Positions 54,751 to 64,000 of a DNA stretch of 64,000 nt are shown in pieces. Under the pieces are notes generated by a model. That model saw only the letters and a list, made by a program, of their open reading frames with translations, searched no databases and had not been told where the DNA came from. The position numbers were made by a program, and so were the translations under genes. Every line of letters starts with the position of its first letter. Position 1 is the stretch's first letter. This stretch comes from Blastobasis lacticolella (Eukaryota; Arthropoda; Insecta; Lepidoptera; Blastobasidae): assembly GCA_905147135.1 (NCBI GenBank), contig LR990064.1, forward strand, positions 12,728,001 through 12,792,000, in the 5' to 3' direction.

Positions 54751-56700
54751 ACTAAAAAAAAATTTGTGCAACTTACCATTCAAAACGAAGACAGCTATTC
54801 CGAATTTGGCACACATTTTGGGAACAATGATTTTTCACGTCAATTTTCAAGCACATACTTTTCCTAACTACACATACTTTGTTTAATCGTATCACCTCAT
54901 GTTGTCACTAACACACTGCACTTCTAAATTGTCACTAACCGAGTCACTGTCACTAGTTTGAGTCACTATATACACTATATTTAAGTAGTCACTGGGCTAG
55001 GAGTTATCGCTGTCATTCATTGTCATAGTTTGACTATTTTCTGGATTCTGTAGTTCGCAGCATGGAATCTGAAAATAAAATAAATGTATTTAGTTTTTTC
55101 TTATAATTTTAGTTAATTAAGTTTCTCTTTAAGAGAGATATAATATTCATTTTTTATTATGCACCTAGTATAAAGAAACTAAATATTGTTTTCCTTTTTT
55201 TTTGTCAATAACCGATGGATCTGGGACAATATTTTTATCTCTAGGTTTGTTAATTGTTTTAATCAGTAATGTTTAGTTAGTTTTATAATTAGTATTAAGT
55301 CAGGTTAGTATTTATTTATATACCTGATTATTATTTCTCTTTACGTTCAATAAATTGTCCTTTCTCTTATAAAATAATGTTATTAACATAAAAATATTCA
55401 GTACGTTATTGAAAACCGTTGAAAAAAATTTTTATTTATTTAAGTTTTTACCTAAAATCCACCTGGATTCTCTTTGTACTATTTTTTTATTTCACCAAAT
55501 ACAAAAACGTATTTTTTGACAGAGCGTTACGTAAATTAATTAAAAAATCCATCAGGCCCGTACCCAAAACGTCCTAACCAAACAAATCGCGAAAAAACTT
55601 TTATAAACAGTCACTTTTATTACCGGCCAAAAAAGAATGCGTCGTAAAAATATATAAAAAAAAACCCATAAAAGGGCTATGACATTTTAATTTCCTAGAT
55701 AAAAACCTGTGTTAGTGAGGGTGGGGCGATATAAAAATTGACGTATTATGGCTGTCATGGGAACTCATAAAGTTTTTACGTGCTAAAGTAAATACAGAGG
55801 AAGGTCTCTTTTTTATGTACATAGACGTAGGTCGCCGTACCTATAGTTTAATATAAACTTTGATTTTAGTTTAGTTTGGGACATAGTTATTACTGAGTTA
55901 CAGACCTAGATCAAGATAAAATTGTCTAGGGATAGGATAATAGGTGGGAATCTATTGTCAAAGACCTAGACTTGGTTTTATCACGCTGGTGCGTGTCCTA
56001 AGATTGCCTGTTGTAACTCAGTGTATGTTAGGGCCGCTGCTAGTTCTTGGCTCACCCACCAAGATAAAATTGTCTAAGTCTAGGACACTTAATTGGATTG
56101 CACCTATTTGGTTGTATCAGGCTAGTGCTTTTCAACCAGGTTCCGGCTCCCATGCGGAAAAACTTGGAGACACACTGGTTCACTAAACGAGTAGTAAGCA
56201 AGCTCAAAATATAAAATGGTCACCCATCCAGCAACCGTGAGCTTAACTTTTGTTATCGCCGCCACTATACCAGGACCGCTTAGTAACATTAGCAAGTTAA
56301 CATAACAAATAAAATTCAACAGAAACGTATCGCGTTTCTGCAAAACAAGTGTCAAGACTTTTGTATAAAAAAGAGTTCCTCGTGAGAACTTTGCGACATG
56401 TGCAGAGCTTATGTCTCTGTCTTCGGACCTTTTATGGTTAACATTAATTATACAGTCGTATTTGCGGGCGGCAACAATCGGAACTAACTTCTTGGAACGT
56501 TATTTGTTTATTGCTATTTTCTTGCTTTGTTTTCCACACTACACCAGCGACACACGAGCTGACAGCCTGCTTGATATAATAAAGTTGTAGGCATAACATT
56601 GCGATTTGTAATATTCAGGTAAATTTATACGACAACAAGCATGTATTGTCCCTCCTCCATTTTGTCTCGTAGCGTCTCTTGCACCTTCATCTTAACCCAA
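54751..56700. other. Unclassified AT-rich stretch
   Basis: Short local duplications occur (CACTAAC/GTCACTG near 54.9 kb; CCTAGACTTGG/CTAGATC near 55.9 kb). No repeat family or gene is recognised. Confidence 0.35.
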
Positions 56701-56704
56701 AATC

Positions 56705-56790
56705 TCTTGGTTGACTGGTAGATAAGGCTATTTAAGCTGTAAGTCCGCCATTGTTCCATTTTGTGCATGAAGTTTCAATAAATAAAAGTA
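56705..56790 (+). mobile_element. LINE 3' end with AATAAATAAA
   Basis: TTGGTTGACTGGTAGATAAG, AAGCTGTAAGTCCGCCATTG and TTTCAATAAATAAAAG. An RTE fragment follows immediately. Confidence 0.62.
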
Positions 56791-56799
56791 GAAGAGCTG

Positions 56800-56965
56800 G
56801 GCTCCAAGACGCATCGTGGGTAGGCCTCCCACAAGGCGGACCTACGACCTGGTAAAGATCGCAGGTACCAGCTGAATGCGGAAAGCACAGGATCGAATTG
56901 TGTGGAGATCTCTGGGGGAGGCCTATGCCCAGCAGTTGGCGTCTTCTGGCTGATATGATGATGAA
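56800..56965 (+). mobile_element. RTE-like LINE 3' terminus
   Basis: GGGTAGGCCTCCCACAAGGC, then a frame reading LVKIAGTS, one stop, MRKAQDRIVWRSLGEAYAQQ, then TGATATGATGATG. One nonsense change (CTGAATG). Confidence 0.78.
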
Positions 56966-57242
56966 GTCTGCTTATTTACGAATGACTCAATTGAGCGTTG
57001 TAACCGTAAATAATTTGAACGCAACCAAACCTTACTCACAGCTTGTACAAAAGGCAGTAACTCAAAAACACTTTTTCCGTCAGAGCTTAACTTAGACCCA
57101 CACACTTAGTCATTAACTGTGTATTTCTTTAACTTAAAAAACCGGGGTTACGACACGACAGTCTCTCTCTGGCCCACGCAGGGCCTAGTTAAATTATAGC
57201 CGTGGTTCAAGTTGGCAGGTTAAAGCGGTTTTCCTAGCGCAC

Positions 57243-57420
57243 AATTTATTTATTTATTGCTTCATAAGTTACATTAATATTACGGGCACTATAATTTTAA
57301 ACTTAAAACTAAGTATTATGCATAAACAAAGGTTAAGTAATAAATTGTATGCGTATTTATGGTTTTGTACCAAGTTTTTATAGGCAAGGCCTAATAATTA
57401 AAAATAAAACTTAATAATCA
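57243..57420 (-). mobile_element. Possible LINE 3' tail, minus
   Basis: TTTATTTATTTATTGCTTCA followed by AT-rich sequence; reversed it would end in (AATA)n. Weak. Confidence 0.3.
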
Positions 57421-58473
57421 TTTATTTCAGAATTTAATCAATTCCATATTTTTAGTAGATGAGGTATGTACAATTTACCATTAAAAATGAATATATTACC
57501 AATGTCAAATAATAAAAAACAATTATTAGTATTTAAAAATAACCTCACTCTAACCTTCAAATAATTCAATTCAATACTTATGTCAATTAATCAAATACTA
57601 TTGTAAAATAATTCAAATAACTCCATAAATTAATTCTAACCATGTCTGTATACATACATACAACCCAAACAATACAAATTGTTCAACGCCAAAAGCCTAC
57701 ACCTTAACCACACATATCGAAACCTGATGTAGGCGGCATAATGTTTGTGCCGGGCAATTATTTCGTCTCCCCGTCCGTCCGTGTGTCTTTGTTTTCCTTT
57801 TGACGGTGCTCGGATTCGGCTCGTTTGGTTTTTTTTTTTTTTATCGTTTTTTTTTTCACTCTATCGCTTTGACAAAGCCAACAGGCCTTTGCGGAATATT
57901 GTGGCATCATTACCTTTGTGAAGCTCCTGCTGGAGCATATGGCTAATTTGTTTGCTCTAATTATGCTGTTGGATATGTTACGGGGGAATATAAATAGAAT
58001 CGGGTGTGGAGATATTTTTTTCCGTTTTTTTTTGCAAATTTTTCTTTTGCTAAATTTATCAGCCTGTATTATTTTCTATAGGTCGGTTTGTTTGCCGGAA
58101 TTCATTTTTACGTACAGAGATTAATTTGTTATATTTTGCCAATCTTTTGTCATGACAGAGTAGCTTAGCTTTTTTTACATTATACTTTTTTTATGAATTT
58201 TTATTAAAATTGTGTATCAATCGGCGCACCATAGAGAACATTACCTAATTTTATAACATTTGTAATTCTTAAACTTTGTTAATGAATAAATAAATAAATT
58301 GAAATTGAGTTTTCTTTTTCCTAACAGGAAAAGGTTATTTATAAATATTTTTTTGCAACTTAGAAATGCTACAAAATGGAATTATAACTTTGAAATCGTA
58401 AATTTGAAAAGCTGCTAGGCACGCATGCTCCTTCTTCAGACACATCGCCAGTTACTACCACACTACACAACAC

Positions 58474-58562
58474 TAAAAAAAAAAAAAAAAAAAACTTGCC
58501 ATTAATGTCCAGGTTGTATTCTCGAGCACGAGAGCCCGGAGTCCGCACTGACCATAATCCAA
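58474..58562 (-). mobile_element. Poly(A) run and SINE1 3' fragment, minus
   Basis: A run of about 20 As (58474-58493) precedes CATTAATGTCCAGGTTGTAT, CGAGCACGAGAGCCCGGAG and TCCGCACTGACCATAATCCA, the reversed SINE1 terminus. Confidence 0.6.
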
Positions 58563-58944
58563 GTCCAAAGATAAAGATGAAGATCCAATACATTATTTTG
58601 TATTTGTTTTGAAAACCAACTTAAATACCTTAAAACCAACTTAAATAACATGAAAGAATGTTTTCATTAATTATGCTAATGTTTTGTTAAGAAGCTAGTT
58701 AATGAAATATCGGTAGAGAATAAATAAATTTGGTAAAAGCTTTTGTAGCTGAATTATTCAAATGAAATAAAATTAGGCGTCATCCACGAATGAATAAATA
58801 TATAATTTTACATGACAAAAGACGGTTTTATGTTCTCTTGCAGCCAGGTTTATCATCAATTAACTGAAGACGTGAGGATGCCAAAGATTGAGCAAAGTGG
58901 AAAAGAAAGAGCAGTATCTAGTCAGACGATACCATCTTTTTTAT

Positions 58945-59075
58945 ATAATACGATTGTATGCAGACAAACAGGCATGCGGGCCACCTGATGGTGCGTGGTC
59001 ACCGCCGCCTATGGACATCAGTAACACTAGGGGCGTTACTAATGCGTTGCCCGCCTCTGACAAGACCTCTAATAT
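58945..59075 (+). repeat. Family X repeat
   Basis: GCAGACAAACAGGCATGCGG, CCACCTGATGGTGCGTGGTC, TATGGACATCAGTAACACTA and AATGCGTTGCCCGCC. Confidence 0.68.
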
Positions 59076-59584
59076 ACGTCATGAACTATCCCATGATGCT
59101 TAACAGTCCACTGGTTGGAAATAAGTCCAACGAAGTATTCATCATACTTTTCTAAGTAAAGTATAGCGTTGAAATCAAATTTGGTCCTTTGTACGTAATA
59201 AAACCCTTCTTATTCTGTAGTCGGTTAAGATTACGTTTTGCTCAAATTTACCAAAAAACACCACTACTCCGTCTAACCAACCCTAACCCGATTCGCTTAC
59301 ATACAGGTTGTTCAAAAACTAGCACCATAAAAAACAAGCTGGCGCAAGTGTAATAAAAAAAGCGAACAACGTAATATTTAGCTTCATAAACCCGTAACAC
59401 GGGGCTAGAAACTTTTCAAAACACACAGTCGTAACAAATCGCAACTGTTCTGTTTTAATATTATGTTTTAGCTGTTCAGAACACATTGCTTTGAACAACA
59501 TTGTCGGTGTAGCAACTGACTAATGTAATTGCGAATTTAATGCGGTAAAGAAACTTTAATGGGTTTAGTTATAGTGGCTGTACT

Positions 59585-59825
59585 AGAGTGGCAGCGTGCT
59601 TGCGAGACCGATAACCAAAGTTAAGCAACGTTCGCAGTCCGGGAATTGAATGGGTGACCGTTTCGTACTTTGAGGCTGGTCCAACTTCAGCACCGTAATT
59701 TCGCCACTCTCCTAATACCGTTGGCGAGCGAAGACCTTGGTCAAGTCTTCCGCTGGAGACCCTAGGACTAGTTGAACAGTCTCAGGACCCGATTGGCAAC
59801 CCGTGTCGATATATTATTATTTTAT
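59585..59825 (+). repeat. 5S-rRNA-like repeat, copy 2
   Basis: 59600-59676 has AACCAAAGTTAAGCAACGTT and GAATGGGTGACCG with 5S-like order, then shared flank GCACCGTAATTTCGCCACTC, AGACCTTGGTCAAGTCTTCC and CGATTGGCAACCCGTGTCGA. It is collinear with 19500-19860 but without that copy's internal insertion. Confidence 0.6.
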
Positions 59826-59919
59826 TAGTGGCATCCAGTCCTACAGTATATTCTGAGTCATCGACAAATTGCACTTAGGTACAGAATATGTAAATCGCTT
59901 CAGTTTTCATTGATTAGGT

Positions 59920-60060
59920 TTTTCATGCTACACAGTGATAAGCGAGCAGAAAGCCTACCTGATGATAAGCGGTAACTTTCGCCCATATCATCGGCGATTA
60001 CAATTAGCTCTCAGGCAACAAAATGTAGAATCGCAGGTACGTTGCCACTGTGGCTGTTAT
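59920..60060 (+). repeat. Family Y 5' fragment
   Basis: TTTTTCATGCTACACAGTGA, GCCTACCTGATGATAAGCGG, ACAAAATGTAGAATCGCAGG and TACGTTGCCACTGTG. Confidence 0.6.
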
Positions 60061-60339
60061 ATTTTACTTATACCTTTTATATTATCTACGTGCTATTCTG
60101 CTTACAAAATTCGCTATTATAATGTTAGTAGAATTCGTTACATTAAAAATTTCAAACACCCTGTAACACAATATACTTATGACAGAGTCACATCTGCCCG
60201 CTAAATATGGGCGACACATGCCGCAACGTGGGAGATTGCGCAGCTCAGATACAGGGTGCTACAGTGGTCAATAACCTTTGGCGTTGTGTGTGTAAATATT
60301 TTTTTATTTTTAATAAAATTTGTTTGTTGTGTTGAAGAG

Positions 60340-60465
60340 TTGTAGATATATGCGAGGCCAGGGAGTTGTGTGATGACAGAGCAAAGTGGCGGTTCATAGT
60401 TTCTGCCTACCCCACCTGTGGGACACAGGCGTGAGCTTTATACGTACGTACGTTGATATTATTGT
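60340..60465 (+). mobile_element. LINE C-terminal fragment
   Basis: The plus strand reads EARELCDDRAKWRFIVSAYP, then TCGTQA and a TGA. The D-R-A-K-W pattern fits the C-terminal tail of RTE-like proteins. It ends in TACGTACGTACG. Confidence 0.62.
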
Positions 60466-60527
60466 GTTAGATTTTTGTAGTGGTATATTATAGCTATGTA
60501 CCAATAAATCTTTTAAAAACCAATTAA

Positions 60528-60775
60528 ACACTAACCGATGCTCTTACGGTCAGGGAAAACATCGTGATGAATCCTATCATATTTAAGCAACTGAAAATGT
60601 AGCCATGACCCAAGTCTGGTCAGGTTTCCCTGTAAACTGGGTCACGGAGGTCAGATGGCAGTCACTCCACTATAATTACCTGATCTGCCAAGTCCTAGAT
60701 CATGGTCAAGGTGGACCTCTGGACCCCGCGCGCGAGAGTAAAACCGGAACATTATCGCCAATATGATTATTACCG
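60528..60775 (+). mobile_element. SINE1 copy without head
   Basis: AACACTAACCGATGCTCTTA, GGGAAAACATCGTGATGAAT, GGGTCACGGAGGTCAGATGG, GATCATGGTCAAGGTGGACC and a terminus ACATTATCGCCAATATGATT. Confidence 0.8.
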
Positions 60776-60894
60776 AGTGTATGTACCTACAAACCTAATG
60801 TTATCCTTAAGTGAACATACTCGCCAGGCTTGACACATTAAAAATCTTTAGTAGATTTAAGTGCCTGATCTAATTGATTTGTCATATTTATTAT

Positions 60895-61065
60895 GCCTTT
60901 TTTTATGCCATACGGTAGGCAAACAGGCAAGCGGGCCACCTGAAGGAAAGTGGTCACCACTGCCTATAGACATTAGCAACACGAAGAGTATCGCCAATGC
61001 GTTGCCCACCTCTATAACACGTTGCTCTGGCAGCAAAAAGGCAAATGCCACTCCACCGCCAAACT
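60895..61065 (+). repeat. Family X repeat (long variant)
   Basis: GCCATACGGTAGGCAAACAG, GGAAAGTGGTCACCACTGCC, CCAATGCGTTGCCCACCTCT and GGCAAATGCCACTCC. Confidence 0.7.
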
Positions 61066-61689
61066 TAAATGAATACATTATTCAGCAGAGACGTCACTAC
61101 GAAGTCGAACTAGCCGTTGTACATTATATTAGGTGCAACGTTATACAAACATCTAATGAATCACCAAAAATGTTACACGATGCGTATCAAAATTCAAAAT
61201 AGACTCAACACCCAGCGTCGACCAACGTGGCACCAACAGCAGGCAAAGTTAGCACGTGGGTCACCACTTGCTGTGAGATACGAAAATAGATCTCTTATTA
61301 GGTTACGATTTATTTTGACACGAATTTTTGAGCTAATGAGTTGGAGTATGTGTGAGTGTGTGTGTTTTGTACACTTTTTGTACCACCCTCATATCTAAAG
61401 ACAGCCCAGCTGATGTGTGATCATATAGGGAATATCCGATACTCAAATATTTAATGCTTCATAAATATAAACGGAGACACGCAGGGCCAAGTAGCGAGCC
61501 TTGTGGGGTGCCGAGCCACTTTGAGTGTATTTACGTTACATGACACTAAAATTTATTAAATCAATTACATCATGCAGAGCTTGGATACTCTTTATTTTAC
61601 GAATTACTTTTGTTAATAATGAACAAATAAATTTAGATGATCCGACATTCTAAAGTACACAACATAAACGTATACCGGAATAATTTTTC

Positions 61690-61770
61690 ATTCGCAAGCG
61701 AGAGGTATCGGGTTCGATCCTCAACGCCGCCATGTACCAATAACTTTTTCTGAGTTAGGTATGTATCTGT
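61690..61770 (+). mobile_element. SINE1 head fragment
   Basis: CATTCGCAAGCGAGAGGTAT, CGGGTTCGATCCTC, GCCGCCATGTACCAATAAC and TTTTCTGAGTTAGGTATGTA. Confidence 0.65.
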
Positions 61771-61960
61771 CACAGGTTTATGTTGAAATCGGGTTTTTGA
61801 TCAAAATCCTAAGCTTTCAATTAAGAATTGGGAGAGAATGAAATTAATGCTACATTTTATCATAAACCTGACAAAATCCAGGTTTTTAATAAAAAACCTA
61901 ACTTTTTTTTTTTAACACTTTGTGTTGTTACTTCATGATGGAACTCCATTATAATGAATA

Positions 61961-62052
61961 AAATCACTTTTTGTACAGGCAAAAGCCTGAAAGAGTTCCA
62001 ATTTAATGAAATTTTGTATAATAAAGTGGAACTAGTGTACAAAAAGTGATTT
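61961..62052. repeat. Perfect 17-bp inverted repeat
   Basis: AAATCACTTTTTGTACA at 61961-61977 and its complement at 62036-62052, 58 bases apart. A wider weak symmetry surrounds it (GGTTTTTxATxAAAA AACCTAA near 61.89 and 62.06 kb), so a larger decayed fold-back of about 300 bases is possible. Confidence 0.55.
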
Positions 62053-63482
62053 AATTCATAAAACCTAACTTGCTTAGGTTTTTGATAAAAACTTAAGGGC
62101 CTGTGCTCACATGTATCTCATCCCCTCAAGTGTCTTGTTCAGTTTCAGTTAAAGGTTGTTAAATTCATCATTATCATCTAAGGTATTACAATCACGGGTG
62201 GGACTTGACTTTTTTTTTATAATAATAGGCTTTGTTCAGTAAATTTCTACAGTTCGACCTGTTTCTGGTTTCTGAGATTGTCATACTTATTTAGTGGCTT
62301 GCCTTTTATCAAACAAAGGAAATCCTAGCAACCTCACTGTTTCAAACTATTATTTTAATACTAGTCCGTAAATCTTGACATCATCTAGTTCAACTTCGTC
62401 TACGTCTCACCAAAATTAATTCAAACGCCAACCTCATCTTAAAATAAAACAGAATCTAATCAATACAACTTCTATTTAAAAGAGCACAACACAGCCGTTG
62501 AACTTAAGTATCAAGTACAAGTCTACGATCTTATAGTGGTCCGACCACTGCCACCGGATGTTGGAAGCCTTATAGATCGAAACAGGTTGAAAAAGAGCAT
62601 CATTTTTGTACGCGTTGCAGTGAACTTGTTACCAAGAAACTGGTTTCATATTTTTTGTAGCACCCTGTATAGATTATTTTGTATACAGTGTGTAGCATGT
62701 GAGATGTGATTGGTAGATTGGATTTAGAATTCCCACGGCTGGACAGTGGGATGGTGATTAAATCGGCGAATTTAAAAGGGTATTTTGATGCAACTCAGAT
62801 GCAATTTTGATATCAATTTTTTGGGGTTCTTAAGATTAGAGTAATCGAGTGTTTTGAGCCATAACTATGTTTTATATGATTTTAGGCTACTGTAATGAAA
62901 TTTGACTTTTTTTTGTGTTTTATGTGATTAAATCATACTGAATTAATTTCGGAACAAAGTAAGTTATTGAATTTATGATTATTGCAGCTTAATAAGGCTT
63001 AACTACTTAATAAAAAAAATCAAATTTAAAAATCCTTGAACGAGATCGAAGTGATATAATATATGAGTAGTATTTAAATTTTTGTATCATGATGATTTTT
63101 GTTATTGCAGGCGGACAAAGCGTAATCATTAGCTGTTGATGAAGATGATGATCATTACATTGTTGAAGAAAAAATGTGAACATTCATTCGTTCTACATAG
63201 TATGCAGAAACTATCCACAAAATCCATCCCCCAAATTGGGTATGAACGAACAAACAAACAGACGAAACTCATAACTTAAGAGGAAAATAGTCTATTCTGT
63301 TAGTTCATATTACTTCAATATAATACCTGAACCGAGACCAAGTGCAATCGACGCTTACGAAGTTTGGCGTCACGAGAAAAGGCGGTGTGCAAAACTCAAG
63401 AAGTTATAAACTCTGTTTGATGAAACATTTCTTTGGTCTCTCTAAAGGTGCATAAAAATAATAATAAAATCTGATCTTTACG
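62053..63482. other. AT-rich stretch with nothing recognised
   Basis: No SINE, LINE tail or plausible gene. Confidence 0.4.
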
Positions 63483-63650
63483 ACGACCTAGACTGAGTCG
63501 TTCCGTTGGTAAACATGCCGATCTGCCACAAAGAAGTCCCAGATTCGATTCCAGGCCGACCAGAATTTTAATTTCTGTTACGGATCTGGGTGTTATATAT
63601 GTATGTATTTAAATGTATATAAGTACTTCATCAGTTTTCTGGCACAGGTA
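63483..63650 (+). mobile_element. SINE2 5' part
   Basis: The head ACCTAGACTGAGTCGTTCCG, CCAGATTCGATTCCAGGCCG leads to AGAATTTTAATTTCTGTTAC and CAGTTTTCTGGCAC. It is truncated before the GGCGCTGTGT end. Confidence 0.72.
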
Positions 63651-63854
63651 CAGAAATGCCATTTAGGGACTATTAATTTGTTTCCAAATGGCAATTTAAC
63701 TTTAGTTTTGACAGATTAACTAGATTCAGATTTCGGTTTCAGATTTATTAAAGACTATCTATATTAAAAGTTCAATAACATTATAATGTAACTTTTGATT
63801 AAATTGTAGCTAATTTTATTTACTTAAGGAAAGCCAACGCAGCATAAAGCTGCG

Positions 63855-63900
63855 ATGACTGCGTACCATCATTATTTGCCACCTTAGTGGTGTAAAAAAA
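63855..63900 (-). repeat. Family X terminal fragment, minus
   Basis: TTTGCCACCTTAGTGGTGTA followed by an A run, the reversed beginning of family X with its homopolymer end. Confidence 0.5.
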
Positions 63901-64000
63901 AAAGGATTACCTCCGACACAGATTTTAAGCTCCCGAATACCACTACAAGTTTCCAAGCATGGATCGAGAGTTGGACATCGCCAAATCCGACTATAACAAT

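Larger units (their letters stand above)
33731..64000 (-). other. Presumed upstream intron or 5' flank of the nephrin-like gene
   Basis: The exon at 33581-33730 has an upstream acceptor, so at least one earlier exon exists at higher coordinates. I found no minus-strand ATG plus hydrophobic leader ending in a phase-1 donor. The stretch is mostly repeats, listed separately, with two GC-richer patches near 35.2 and 41.0 kb. Intron is an inference; the 5' exon or promoter could be inside the window and unrecognised. Confidence 0.5.

Overview
This is AT-rich, repeat-dense genomic DNA from an insect, almost certainly a moth or butterfly. The repeats are of types widespread in Lepidoptera: tRNA-headed SINEs, RTE-like LINE 3' ends ending in TGATATGATGATG, LINE 3' ends with AATAAA followed by short tandem tails, and many MITEs and fold-back elements. 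No operon, long intronless gene, true tRNA, complete rRNA or CRISPR array is seen.

The only host gene supported is on the minus strand: two exons of a nephrin-family immunoglobulin adhesion receptor (Drosophila sticks-and-stones/hibris; vertebrate nephrin). Exon 33581-33730 carries the end of a signal peptide and the first half of Ig domain 1. Exon 27365-27544 carries the second half. Both junctions are phase 1 with canonical splice sites, and together they restore one continuous Ig domain. The 6.0 kb between them is an intron. The rest of the window (1-27364 and 33731-64000) is best read as flanking introns, because neither the signal-peptide start exon nor Ig domain 2 could be recognised.

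Region by region: 1-3 kb is unremarkable AT-rich DNA. 3.5-17 kb holds LINE 3' ends and SINEs, including an RTE LINE with an open frame nested inside a SINE between 13-bp target duplications. 17.7-27 kb has a short unexplained coding relic (18 kb), a 5S-rRNA-like repeat (19.5 kb), tandem LINE tails and the first copy of a two-copy MITE (23.4 kb). 27-34 kb is the two-exon segment, with the second MITE copy and a perfect 48-bp inverted repeat in the intron. 34-45 kb has two GC-richer patches of unknown nature and three large fold-backs or MITEs (36.4, 43.5 and 44.75 kb). 45-64 kb is a pile-up of SINE, LINE and MITE insertions, including two more nested insertions (47.2 and 53.4 kb) and the second 5S-like repeat (59.6 kb).

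I use local names for repeat families: SINE1 (about 350 bp, tRNA-like head), SINE2 (about 250 bp, a different tRNA-like head), families X and Y (interspersed, about 130 and 310 bp), Z1 and Z2 (often adjacent), and the 'CGCGACTTCGTTCGCG' element. These names are mine. No repeat library was consulted, and edges of degenerate copies are accurate to about 10-20 bases. I found no convincing new biological system. The most informative material is the nested-insertion record, the MITEs with readable target duplications, the 5S-like repeats and the orphan coding relic.
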